A stretch of DNA of 64,000 nt. It comes from Pseudomonadota bacterium. Its GTDB lineage: Bacteria > Myxococcota_A > Polyangia > Polyangiales > Polyangiaceae. Position numbers and translations under genes: made by a program. The notes under the pieces were generated by a model that saw only the letters and a program-made list of their open reading frames with translations, did no database searches and was not told where the DNA came from. The DNA lies in the NCBI GenBank assembly GCA_023398955.1, contig JAEWRL010000227.1, forward strand, positions 1-64,000, given 5' to 3'. Every line of letters starts with the position of its first letter. Position 1 is the stretch's first letter. Positions 17,953 to 26,438 of the stretch are shown piece by piece.

Positions 17953-19332
17953 CTATCGCGCGCCTCGAAGCCGAGCGGCGTGGATCGAAGCGAGCGCGGC
18001 GCGCGCCTTGTTGCGTGTCTCTTTGCACTCCAACGCGGGCACGCTGTCGGCGACGACTCCTGCGCCCGCGGTGACCTCGAATGTGTCACCTTGCATGACC
18101 ACTGTTCGGATCGCAATGGCGAAGTCGAGGTCTGTTCCCCGGGTGACATAGCCGATGGCGCCCCCATAGGCGCCCCGCGGACGCCTCTCGAGCTCGCGAA
18201 TGATCTGCATGGCGCGGACCTTTGGGGCCCCGCTCAAGGTGCCAGCGGGGAAGGTCGCGCGCAGGACGTCCCAAGGGCCGCAGCCCGGCGCGAGCTCCCC
18301 CGTGACCTCGCTGACGATGTGCATGACGTGGCTGAAGCGCTCGACCATCATCTGTTGCGGCATCTGAATGGTGCTGGGCCGGGAGACACGGCCAAGGTCA
18401 TTGCGGGCCAGGTCGATGAGCATGACGTGCTCCGCGCGCTCCTTGGGGTCGGCCAGCATTTCCTTTGCTAGCGCTTCGTCCTCTTCCACTGTCTTTCCGC
18501 GGCGGCGCGTGCCGGCGATGGGGCGCGAGTAGATGCGTCTCCCCTCGACCTTCACCAAGGTCTCCGGACTCGCGCCGGCGATCGCGACCTTGGGCGCGCC
18601 GGGGCGAGCCGGCAGCTCCAAGAGGTACATGTAAGGTGCTGGTGAGAGCACGCACAGGGAGCGGTAGACATCGAAGGGATCTGCGCTGCCAGCGGGTACC
18701 GAGAAGGTACGAGCGAGCACCACCTGAAAGGCATCCCCGGCTCGAATGTACTCCTTGATGCGTTCGACATCTCGCTCGAAGCCATGGTCGCTCACCGAGA
18801 CCTCGACGTCGGACGGGAGTTCGTGATGGTCCGGGGGTTCTATGGGTCGAAGCAGCGGCACACCGTTCAGGTCCTCCGTCGCCCGCTCGATCTCGTCCTG
18901 ACTCGTGGCCGCGATCGTTGCGGTATGCGTCAGGTTGTCGAAGACGACGACCGTCGCTTTGCCGACCAAGCGGGCGATGGGTTCCGCGGAGTTCCCTCTC
19001 GGCCACGGATCCACCTTCGCGGCGTAGTGGACCATGTCATAGGAGAGCACGCCCACGTGAGCCTCGGCGAAGCGCTCCGCGACCGTCTGATCGTCATGGG
19101 GACTGCTGCTGCTAAGGCACGCGAGCCGCTCGAAGGGATCCTGGCCTGGTTCCCCGTGGATGATGACCTGAGTCTGCGGGCGATAGCCGAGCACTGAGTA
19201 GCGTCCCCAACGCTCCCCGGGGATGACGCTTTCAAGAAGGAAGGAGCCCTCGCCAGCGCGGGTCCGTAGGTGGGCATAGGCCGAAACTGGGGTAATGCCG
19301 TCGACGACAAGAGTCCGCGTGAAGACCGCCAT
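17953..19332 (-). CDS. trpE: Anthranilate synthase component I (unfused)
   Basis: A 459-aa chorismate-using enzyme making anthranilate for tryptophan. The N-terminal SFLLESVIPGERWGRYSVLG carries the LLES motif that forms the Trp feedback-inhibition site in TrpE. The catalytic half has AGASPETLVKV, PIAGTRRRGKT, LIDLARNDLGRV, FPAGTLSGAPKVRAMQII and the closing YGGAIGYVTRGTDLDFAIAIR. PIAGT distinguishes TrpE from the PIKGT of PabB. No TrpG lies next to it, so the glutaminase must come from elsewhere. The ATG at 19332 is set by the conserved N-terminus; the open frame runs about 190 codons further upstream without homology. First gene of a three-gene unit. Confidence 0.9.
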   Translation of the reverse strand: MAVFTRTLVVDGITPVSAYAHLRTRAGEGSFLLESVIPGERWGRYSVLGYRPQTQVIIHGEPGQDPFERLACLSSSSPHDDQTVAERFAEAHVGVLSYDMVHYAAKVDPWPRGNSAEPIARLVGKATVVVFDNLTHTATIAATSQDEIERATEDLNGVPLLRPIEPPDHHELPSDVEVSVSDHGFERDVERIKEYIRAGDAFQVVLARTFSVPAGSADPFDVYRSLCVLSPAPYMYLLELPARPGAPKVAIAGASPETLVKVEGRRIYSRPIAGTRRRGKTVEEDEALAKEMLADPKERAEHVMLIDLARNDLGRVSRPSTIQMPQQMMVERFSHVMHIVSEVTGELAPGCGPWDVLRATFPAGTLSGAPKVRAMQIIRELERRPRGAYGGAIGYVTRGTDLDFAIAIRTVVMQGDTFEVTAGAGVVADSVPALECKETRNKARAALASIHAARLRGAR

Positions 19333-19500
19333 GAGTGTGGCCTTAGCGCAGCCCTGCGGCCTCGGACACTGCGACCTCGCGAGTCGTCGTCGGGCGTGGG
19401 GTTGTGCGGAGCTGGAGTGTTCCCGGGTTCCGGGCGGCCATTTGGTTTGGGCGAGGGCGGCGGCTGCCCGCGAGTCAGCGCTTCTTCCTCGCGATTCACG

Positions 19501-19506
19501 TACAAT
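19501..19506 (+). promoter_or_regulatory. Candidate -10 element for a leaderless transcript
   Basis: TACAAT (5 of 6 to the consensus) ends 7 nt before the ATG at 19514. Transcription would start at or next to the start codon. There is no Shine-Dalgarno sequence between them, which fits leaderless translation. No clear -35 is visible at 16-18 bp. Confidence 0.35.
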
Positions 19507-19513
19507 ACTCTCC

Positions 19514-20011
19514 ATGGATCGTACCCGAAGCGGACGGGCGAGGGTTGCAGGGGTGATTGCGTTGGCGCTCGTCTGCTGCCAAGCGGAGCCGCTTCGGACG
19601 CTCCGGGACACCGAGGGCCGCACGTTCCAGGCGCGGTGCGCGGCGCAGACGCCCTGTTCAGTGATAGGGCCGGCTGATGGGAAAGGTGCCCTGCAACTGT
19701 ACGCCCCTGGACGGTTCATCGCTATTTGTCCCGCAAAGAACATGCCGGATCCACCGGATCCAAGAGAGTGTCGTGTCCTGACCTGCTCCGGCGACACTGA
19801 CTGTCCACCCGCCATCGGTCTCGAGCATGCTGCCTGTGTGAACCAATTGTGTATCGAGCCTTCGCAGAGCTTGGTGACAGCCGATGCCATCATGCTGTGC
19901 TTGGCCGATACGGGAGTGGGCCGCGACAGCCAGCTCCAAGTCGAGCGCTACGCCATGGCGCTCCAATGCGGAAAGCCCTGCAGAGTCCCCGCGCCCTGCC
20001 GCCAACCTTGA
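19514..20011 (+). CDS. Cys-rich secreted or lipoprotein, unknown function
   Basis: A 165-aa protein starting MDRTRSGRARVAGVIALALV followed by CCQAEP: a positively charged n-region, hydrophobic core and two Cys residues at the end of it, either of which could be lipidated. The mature region has about ten more Cys (QARCAAQTPC, CRVLTCSGDTDCPP, HAACVNQLC), a spacing typical of small myxobacterial Cys-rich exported domains held by disulfides. Function unknown. It is divergent from trpE, with 181 bp between the starts. Confidence 0.65.
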   Translation: MDRTRSGRARVAGVIALALVCCQAEPLRTLRDTEGRTFQARCAAQTPCSVIGPADGKGALQLYAPGRFIAICPAKNMPDPPDPRECRVLTCSGDTDCPPAIGLEHAACVNQLCIEPSQSLVTADAIMLCLADTGVGRDSQLQVERYAMALQCGKPCRVPAPCRQP

Positions 20012-20203
20012 TGAGGCGGTCGCCCCGGACCCTGTGAAGGGGTGTGAGGCTCCGAGCCGGACCGGCACGCGGGGCTGTCGTTTAGCTCGCGGGCCGGTGG
20101 AGGGCGTCGATGCCTCGGCTTCGCCCTCGCAGGTGGTCCCGAGGAGCGCTAAGGCCTCGAGCCCTAGAACCAGGCAGCTTTCTTAGCTAACCTGCGACCC
20201 CAA

Positions 20204-22108
20204 ATGCCGGACACCCCGCTGCTCCGCCCTAGTAGTGTGCTCGCCGCCTTCCTGGAACCCGTCGTGGAGGGCCGCCGCGTCATCGTCTTTGGCGAAGCGA
20301 CCTCGCGGCTCTGCGAGAACCTTCTGGACCGAGGTGCGCGCCTCGTCCACGTCTGCGATCCTGACACGGTGCGAGTCGCAACGGCTGCCGCCCGGAATAC
20401 CTCGCAGTCCGTGAGCTTCGCGCCGCTCGCGGAGAGTGGGCTCTCGGTGCGCGAAGGCGCATTCGACGTTGGCATCATCGAGGACATGGCGGCCCTTACC
20501 GCGCTGCCTCCCGCGCTTGCATTGAGACAATTGTCTCGAGCGCTCGCCCTGCACGCGGTAGCGGCCGTCGCGGCTCCGAATCCCTCCGCGGCTTCCCGAT
20601 TGCTCGGCGCGCGTCGGGACGGCAGTTCCATCGACTACTACCAGCTCTTCGATCTCGTCAGCTCGCAGTTCGATGAGGTCCGCATGTTCGGACAGATGCC
20701 GTTCGTCGGCTACTCCATGGCGGCATTTGGACTGGAAGGAGAGGTCGAGCCATCGCTGGACAATGCCTACCTTCCCGGCGGCGCCGAGGAACCGGAGTGG
20801 TTCCTCGCGGTGGCTGGTTCACGCGTCGAGATGCTCGAAGGCTTCCAGGTCGTTCAGCTGCCAGCAGAGCTGGTGGCTCGCGGTGACCGCGCTGGTCACT
20901 TGCGAGAGATTGGCGCCGCCCGCGCCGCCGAGAGTGCAGCATTGGAGCGCTTGGCTGAGGCAGAGGCGCTCTGCATTCGCATGCAGGAGGCAGAGCGGGC
21001 TCGAGCCCGGGAGCCCCGTTGGGCCGATCGCGTCAAAGAGCTCGAGCGGGAGCTAGAGAAACGTGAAAAGTGGTTGGCGGCGCTCGAGGGGCGCGCAGAG
21101 ACCGCGGACATGCGAGCTGACGAGGTGCAAGAGCGTCTCGACGTGGTCAATCAGGAGCTGGAGCGCCTGCTGGAGCTAGCGGCCAGAACTCTCGATGGTT
21201 CGCAAGAGGCTGAGCTGGAAGCGGACGATGAAGGCTTAGAGCGGGACGCGCAGCAGCTGGTGGCTCAGCTCGAGAGCAGGCTCAGCGTGGCGGCCTCCCG
21301 GATTCGTGATCTCGAACGTGCTAGAGAATCGAGCGAGCAGCACCGTCAAGCAGCGGAACAGGCCCGAAACGAGGCGGCGCAGAAGCTCCGGGAGCTGGAG
21401 GCCGCGCTCGGCGCCGCCCGGGGGGTGGCGGCTAGCAGCAAGGAAGAGGCCGTGGTGCTCCGCGAAGAGCAAGCGGCGCTGGATGCTCGCGTGCGAGAGC
21501 TGGAGGAGCGCTTGCGAAATGCGGCTGCGGAGTCCGCAAGCGAGCTATCCGCGGAGCTGGGCCGCTTGGAGGAACAGCTCGTCGAGCGCGGGCAGCATGT
21601 GCGAACGCTGGAGGCCGACATGCGCGAGGCGGAGCGCTTTGCACGCGAGCTGTTGTTGGAGCTGGACGAACTAAAGGTTGTTTCTTCTCCAGCCACTGAT
21701 TCGCCCGGGTGGAGCGTCCCTCTCGAAGAGGCGGGTGCTGACGCTTGGACGAGGGAGACGCGGCAGGGTGATGGGTGCGGCGAGCCGTGGGTGGAAGCCC
21801 GTCTCGGTGAGCAGCAGGTTAGACCATTCGGCGTGGGCCCCGCGCCCGAAGCCGCTGCCCTGGCGCAGCCGGAATCCCCCCGCGGAGGTTCTCCAGGGGA
21901 TTCCACCGATCCGGGGCGGGAGGCCGAGCTGGTGGCCGAATTGCAAATGGCTCGCTGGGCCGTCGACAAGCTGCAGGCGGAGCTCGAGTCGGCCAAGGTT
22001 GCGGTTGCTGGGTGCCTCGAACTGGAGAAGGCGCTAGAGCAGGCCCGCGGGGAGGTCCTTCGCCAGGCGGCTGTCATCGAGCAGCTCGAGTCCCGCTCGC
22101 CCTCCTAA
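20204..22108 (+). CDS. Degenerate methyltransferase-fold domain fused to a long coiled coil
   Basis: A 634-aa soluble protein. Residues 20-190 follow a class I methyltransferase pattern (RRVIVFGEATSRLCENLLDRGARLVHV split by beta-strand/helix alternation, GAFDVGIIEDM, LLGARRDGSSIDYYQL), but the first glycine motif reads FGEATS rather than GxGxG, so SAM binding is doubtful. Residues 240-480 are an almost unbroken heptad coiled coil rich in Glu, Arg, Ala and Leu (ELERELEKREKWLAALEGRA and many similar blocks). A Gly/Pro-rich stretch of about 70 residues precedes a last short coiled coil. Such architecture suggests a scaffold. dnaJ follows 74 bp downstream. Confidence 0.7.
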   Translation: MPDTPLLRPSSVLAAFLEPVVEGRRVIVFGEATSRLCENLLDRGARLVHVCDPDTVRVATAAARNTSQSVSFAPLAESGLSVREGAFDVGIIEDMAALTALPPALALRQLSRALALHAVAAVAAPNPSAASRLLGARRDGSSIDYYQLFDLVSSQFDEVRMFGQMPFVGYSMAAFGLEGEVEPSLDNAYLPGGAEEPEWFLAVAGSRVEMLEGFQVVQLPAELVARGDRAGHLREIGAARAAESAALERLAEAEALCIRMQEAERARAREPRWADRVKELERELEKREKWLAALEGRAETADMRADEVQERLDVVNQELERLLELAARTLDGSQEAELEADDEGLERDAQQLVAQLESRLSVAASRIRDLERARESSEQHRQAAEQARNEAAQKLRELEAALGAARGVAASSKEEAVVLREEQAALDARVRELEERLRNAAAESASELSAELGRLEEQLVERGQHVRTLEADMREAERFARELLLELDELKVVSSPATDSPGWSVPLEEAGADAWTRETRQGDGCGEPWVEARLGEQQVRPFGVGPAPEAAALAQPESPRGGSPGDSTDPGREAELVAELQMARWAVDKLQAELESAKVAVAGCLELEKALEQARGEVLRQAAVIEQLESRSPS

Positions 22109-22114
22109 AGGAAG

Positions 22115-22142
22115 TTGACAGACGGCGAGCAAGTCTTAGTTT
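22115..22142 (+). promoter_or_regulatory. Candidate promoter for dnaJ
   Basis: TTGACA (22115-22120) and TAGTTT (22137-22142) are separated by 16 bp, lying 41-68 bp ahead of the dnaJ ATG. The -35 is perfect and the -10 matches 3 of 6, so the call is weak. Confidence 0.3.
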
Positions 22143-22182
22143 GAGCGCCGCCTTTTGTCCCCATGGGAGCGCGTTAGCAGAC

Positions 22183-23277
22183 ATGACCGAGAAGCGCGAC
22201 TACTACGAAATTCTGGGTGTCGCGAAGGATGCTTCCGCAGACGACATTCGGCGTGCGTACCGGCAAGCAGCCTTGAAGCACCACCCTGACCGCAATCAGG
22301 GCAACCCAGAGGCCGAGGCGCGTTTCAAGGAAGCGACCGAGGCCTACAGCGTCCTTTCGGAGGAAGAGAAGCGGTCGATCTATGACCGTTTCGGTCACGA
22401 GGGCTTGTCTGGGCGCGGCGGATTCGATTTCTCGAATGCCGGCATGGCAGACATTCTGAGCCAGTTCCAGGACATGTTCTCCGACTTCTTTGGTGGCTTT
22501 GGCGGCCAGTCCAGCCGGCGCCGCGGCCCTCCGAGGGGGCAAGACGTCGGTGTGAACGCGACATTGGCCTTCGCAGAGGCCTACGTCGGCACCAAGAAGG
22601 AGATCTCGGTCAGCGGCCACGCTCCCTGTGGGACCTGTGGTGGGTCAGGTGCTGCGCCAGGAACGGAACCCGAGCGCTGCCAGCATTGCGGGGGCGCTGG
22701 GCAGGTGGCTACGCAGCGTGGCTTCATCATGTTCAGCACCACTTGTCCCGTCTGTCGCGGCGTCGGGAAACGCATTGTCGAGTTCTGCGAGGATTGCCAG
22801 GGCAGGGGGGCGGTCGACCGTACCCACAAGGTCGTGGTGAACTTCCCGGCGGGTATCGACACCGGACAAAGGTTGCGGGTGCCGCAGCACGGAATGCCGG
22901 GCCCTGAGGGCGGAGTCGCGGGCGATCTCTACGTCGATGTCGAGGTCGCGTCGGATGAGGTGTTCACCAGGGAAGGTTACGACCTGGTACTGAGGCATGG
23001 GGTGTCCTTTGCCGCGGCAGCACTCGGTGGCACGATGAGGGTGGAGCTGCCCGATGGCGCGGTCGTCGAGGCAGAAATCCGGGCAGGTACACAGGCGGGG
23101 TCCGTGGTCACGGTGTCTGGTCGTGGTTTCCCCCGGCTCGATAGGACGGGCCGCGGTGACCTGCACATCGTCGTAACGGTCCAGGTGCCGAAGCGGCTAT
23201 CCAAGCGGGCGCGCAAGCTCCTCGAGGAGCTGGACAATGAGCTGGAGGCACAAGCCGAGCGTCGCGCCACCGCATGA
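22183..23277 (+). CDS. dnaJ: Chaperone protein DnaJ
   Basis: A 364-aa Hsp40. The J domain (residues 1-70) includes the HPD motif in ALKHHPDRNQG. A short, Phe/Gly-containing linker (SDFFGGFGGQSSRRRG) replaces the usual long G/F region. Four CxxCxGxG zinc-binding repeats follow (CGTCGGSG, CQHCGGAG, CPVCRGVG, CEDCQGRG), then the C-terminal substrate-binding domains (FPAGIDTGQRLRVPQHGM; RGFPRLDRTGRGDL). It stimulates the DnaK ATPase. No dnaK or grpE adjoins it. The ATG at 22183 starts the J domain; the open frame extends upstream into the coiled-coil gene but without homology. Confidence 0.95.
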   Translation: MTEKRDYYEILGVAKDASADDIRRAYRQAALKHHPDRNQGNPEAEARFKEATEAYSVLSEEEKRSIYDRFGHEGLSGRGGFDFSNAGMADILSQFQDMFSDFFGGFGGQSSRRRGPPRGQDVGVNATLAFAEAYVGTKKEISVSGHAPCGTCGGSGAAPGTEPERCQHCGGAGQVATQRGFIMFSTTCPVCRGVGKRIVEFCEDCQGRGAVDRTHKVVVNFPAGIDTGQRLRVPQHGMPGPEGGVAGDLYVDVEVASDEVFTREGYDLVLRHGVSFAAAALGGTMRVELPDGAVVEAEIRAGTQAGSVVTVSGRGFPRLDRTGRGDLHIVVTVQVPKRLSKRARKLLEELDNELEAQAERRATA

Positions 23278-23313
23278 TCCGGCGGGGTTTGGCGCTCTCC
23301 TTGGGCAGCCCCG

Positions 23314-24633
23314 TTATCCATCGTGTGGGCCGAAGCGTCGTGCGAGGTCGCGAAGGGCATCGACCGTCGCGTCGAACCCTGACGCTGCTTCGGGGGCCTG
23401 CGCCAGAAATGCATCGAGAGCAGGGCGCGCCTCGATAGCGCGGTCCATCACCGGGTCGCTGCCCTGGGCATAAGCACCGAGGGCGAGCAAGTCGCGCTTC
23501 GCCTCGTAGGCGGCAAGGAGTCGTTGCACGGCTCTCGCATCAGCAAGGTGCGGAGGGGTGACGATGCGCGGCATGGCGCGGGAGATGGATCCGGGCACGT
23601 CGATCGCAGGGTAGTGACCCCGCGCTGCCAATTGGCGACTTAGGAGCAAGTGCCCATCCAAGATGCCTCGAACCTCGTCAGCCACGGGCTCTTCGAGGTC
23701 GTCGCCTTCGACGAGCACCGTATAGATGCCCGTGATGCTCCCCTGTTCTGCCTGGCCGGCGCGCTCTAGCAGCCGCGGCAACGCGGCGAAAACGCTGGGC
23801 GGATAACCACGGCGCGTCGGGGGCTCTCCTGCGGCGAGCCCAACCTCCCGGGCTGCGCGAGCGAATCGCGTTATCGAATCGACAAGCAATAGAACGTTGG
23901 CCCCTTCGTCGCGGAGCGATTCCGCGAGCGTCGTCGCAACCTGTGCGGCGCGCACCCTCTCGATGGCGGGTGCATCGCTCGTCGCCACCACGACGACCGC
24001 TCGCTCCCTGCCAGCTTCCCCCAGCGATGTATCGAGGAATTCGGCAACCTCTCTCCCTCGCTCACCCACCAGCGCGACGACGACCGCGTCGGCGCTTGTG
24101 CCCCGCGCGATGGACCCAAGCAGGGTACTCTTTCCCACTCCCGAACCGGCGAAGAGTCCCAGGCGTTGACCCTCACCGATGGTCAGCAGACCGTCGATTA
24201 CCCGCAGACCCGTCTTCGTTGGACGCACGATGGGTCTGCGCTTCAAGGCTGGCGGCGCTGGGCGCTGGACGGGCAGTCGACGCAGTCCCGAGGGCAGTGG
24301 GCGTCCGTCTAGGGGTTCACCCAGGCCACCGAGCACCCTGCCCAGGAGGGCGGGGCCGACGCGGACCGTCAGTGGCGCCCCGGTGGAGACCACCGCATCA
24401 TCGAGGGCGAGGCCGGTCAGCTCTCCCAGAGGGATTGCGACGGCCTCCCCCGCATCGAACCCTACGACTTCAGCAAGCAGGGGATCGCCCTGTCTCATCA
24501 GACGGACCATATCCCCAATGCGCGCGCTCGGCAGGGTCAACCGGACCGCCAAGCCCGTGACTCCAATGACACGCCCCTGGGCTCGCACGGTTGGCGACTT
24601 GGCCAGGTGCGCCTTGAGTGCATCCACATCCAC
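23314..24633 (-). CDS. FliI/SctN-family type III secretion or flagellar ATPase
   Basis: A 439-aa hexameric rotary-type ATPase homologue. The nucleotide-binding domain has GLFAGSGVGKSTLLGSIA (Walker A, about residue 168), LVGERGREVAEF and LLLVDSITRFARAAREVGLA followed by GEPPTRRGYPPSVF, the segment specific for FliI/SctN rather than F1 beta subunits. The N-terminal 100 residues form the beta-barrel domain. Such ATPases strip chaperones and unfold substrates at the export gate. No fli, flh, sct or other export gene is within this window, so it is orphaned here; the rest may be elsewhere. Convergent with dnaJ, 36 bp between stops. Confidence 0.9.
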   Translation of the reverse strand: MDVDALKAHLAKSPTVRAQGRVIGVTGLAVRLTLPSARIGDMVRLMRQGDPLLAEVVGFDAGEAVAIPLGELTGLALDDAVVSTGAPLTVRVGPALLGRVLGGLGEPLDGRPLPSGLRRLPVQRPAPPALKRRPIVRPTKTGLRVIDGLLTIGEGQRLGLFAGSGVGKSTLLGSIARGTSADAVVVALVGERGREVAEFLDTSLGEAGRERAVVVVATSDAPAIERVRAAQVATTLAESLRDEGANVLLLVDSITRFARAAREVGLAAGEPPTRRGYPPSVFAALPRLLERAGQAEQGSITGIYTVLVEGDDLEEPVADEVRGILDGHLLLSRQLAARGHYPAIDVPGSISRAMPRIVTPPHLADARAVQRLLAAYEAKRDLLALGAYAQGSDPVMDRAIEARPALDAFLAQAPEAASGFDATVDALRDLARRFGPHDG

Positions 24634-24747
24634 CGACGCACCCTACACGAGGCTCCGAGGAGGCGCGAGTCTTCACAATTGCGGCAGTTCTCGCGCGCTT
24701 CGTGCCAAATTTGCCTGTAGGTACGCTTCAGTGCGATTCTGAATCCC

Positions 24748-25365
24748 GTGAATCAAAGCCGGTCTCGAACCTTGCTTGCCCCGGTCGCCTTCTGCGCGTC
24801 GACCGCTTGCCAGGCCAGCGTCAGCGCGGACGCGAGTCTGAACGCGAGCGAGTCTCAGGACATCATGACCCATCCGGAAGGCAAGGCGACCGAGCGGGCC
24901 ATGGAACTGGAGGTCCTCGATGGCACCCCTCGCGGGCCTGCGGTGGAGCCTGCACTCTTTGGGGCTCGTCACGACCTCCGCCTGGCTACCAGCGTGGAGG
25001 CCGTTTGTGAATGCCTCGCCGTCGCCGTGGGCGTCCCGAACTCGCGTGCTTTTGCGTGGCAATCGGTCACTCCGACGATCGACCCCGCGACGCAGCTCGT
25101 GATCGCGCTCAGCTCTGAGGGCGTGGTTTGCGACGATGAGCCGGAGGGCAGCTTAGGGGCGTCCTACTGGGGATACCGGACCTCCAACGAGGACGTGATT
25201 GTCGTGATCGAGGCTGCCCGCTTCGGCAGGCCTATCACCACCGGAGCCATTGTGCCCAGGCCGCCGCCCGGAAAGCGGCTGCTCGTCGTGCCCGTGGACG
25301 ATGGAGTCCCATACGGCAAACCAAGGGGTGAAGCGACAGGAGGCTGCGTCGTCTTCGAAGGCTGA
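24748..25365 (+). CDS. Putative lipoprotein of unknown function
   Basis: A 205-aa protein with signal sequence MNQSRSRTLLAPVAFCASTAC; STAC is the lipobox. The mature region is acidic and lacks recognisable domains; it holds three Cys (EAVCECLAVA, EGVVCDDEPE) and a C-terminal GGCVVFEG. The start is a GTG. It is divergent from the SctN/FliI gene (114 bp) and converges with the FHA-GGDEF gene. Confidence 0.6.
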   Translation: MNQSRSRTLLAPVAFCASTACQASVSADASLNASESQDIMTHPEGKATERAMELEVLDGTPRGPAVEPALFGARHDLRLATSVEAVCECLAVAVGVPNSRAFAWQSVTPTIDPATQLVIALSSEGVVCDDEPEGSLGASYWGYRTSNEDVIVVIEAARFGRPITTGAIVPRPPPGKRLLVVPVDDGVPYGKPRGEATGGCVVFEG

Positions 25366-25397
25366 CGTTCTGGTTCCCTTGGAAGGCACCGCAGGAA

Positions 25398-26327
25398 TCA
25401 ACCAGACTGGGTGTCACCGAGGTCGCGCGGCAGCGTGGGACCAACGACTCGATTGCGCCCTGCGCGCTTGGCTACATAGAGCCGCTGGTCTGCGCGTTCT
25501 ATCAGTTCCTTGACGCTCTCGATGCCACTCTCGCACGAAGTAGCGACGCCCATGGATATGGTCATGGTGAACCGTTCTGCACGCCACACGAAACGCTCGG
25601 ATTCGACGGCGCGTCGCAAACGCTCGGCCAAGTGTACCGCGTCGACCGCATCAGTGGCACGGCACAGCACCGCGAACTCCTCGCCTCCAACTCGAGCCAG
25701 AAGGTCCTCGCGTCGAAGCACCCGCGATAGCCGCTCCGCGAGCTGTTCCAGCGCCGCGTCGCCCGCCAGGTGTCCCAGGCGGTCGTTCACGGCCTTGAAG
25801 TGGTCTAGATCGAGCCATAGTAACGCGCATGCCCGAGAGTGACGCCGAGCCCACGGCCACTCCGAGTCGAGCCGTTCGTCGAAGTAACGCCGGTTGTGAA
25901 TGTTCGTCAGCGGGTCCCGAGTGGCCAGCTCATAGAGCTTGTCCCGCATGTGGCGCTCGATCTGGTCTTCGATACGGAACTGAAGAACGGTCTCTGCGCC
26001 GAGCCCAATCCGGTCGCCGTCCTTGAGCTCCGCGACCCCCTGGAGCAGCGCGCCGTGGTAGATCGTACCATTCGTGGAGCCGAGATCGTTGAGTTTCGAT
26101 GACGTGTTGCTCACGGTAATGCAAGCGTGGCGGCGCGAGACGCCTGTGGCATTGATGCAGATGTCTGCGTCCAGGGCTCGGCCAATCACGTTGGTGCCCG
26201 GCGACAACGTGTAGACTCGCCCTGCTTGAGGGCCGACAAGGCAGACGAGGGTGGTTTGCACATTTCCCTGATCACGCGCGGGCAGGAGCGTGTGGCTAAC
26301 CTGTACTGTCGGGTCGTCGTCGGCCAT
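25398..26327 (-). CDS. FHA domain diguanylate cyclase (GGDEF)
   Basis: A 309-aa cytoplasmic protein. An N-terminal FHA domain (residues 25-110: GTNVIGRALDADICI, SRRHACI, LNDLGSTNGT) binds phosphothreonine. The C-terminal GGDEF domain has DPLTNIHNRRYFDERL, LWLDLDHFKAVND and the active site RVGGEEFA. An RRED inhibitory I-site lies five residues before it, so it is expected to make cyclic di-GMP with product feedback. Linking Ser/Thr kinase output to c-di-GMP is typical of FHA-GGDEF proteins in myxobacteria. I start at the second Met, MADDDPTVQ, because the first 13 residues are untypical. Confidence 0.9.
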   Translation of the reverse strand: MADDDPTVQVSHTLLPARDQGNVQTTLVCLVGPQAGRVYTLSPGTNVIGRALDADICINATGVSRRHACITVSNTSSKLNDLGSTNGTIYHGALLQGVAELKDGDRIGLGAETVLQFRIEDQIERHMRDKLYELATRDPLTNIHNRRYFDERLDSEWPWARRHSRACALLWLDLDHFKAVNDRLGHLAGDAALEQLAERLSRVLRREDLLARVGGEEFAVLCRATDAVDAVHLAERLRRAVESERFVWRAERFTMTISMGVATSCESGIESVKELIERADQRLYVAKRAGRNRVVGPTLPRDLGDTQSG

Positions 26328-26438
26328 GGGGCCATGATAGCGAGCTTGGGCGCCGTCGGGAAACAAATGCGGCCGCTGGCAGCGGCTTGGGTGGTCGAGG
26401 CTTGATCAATCCTCCCAACATCCGGCAAGCATTGAGCC

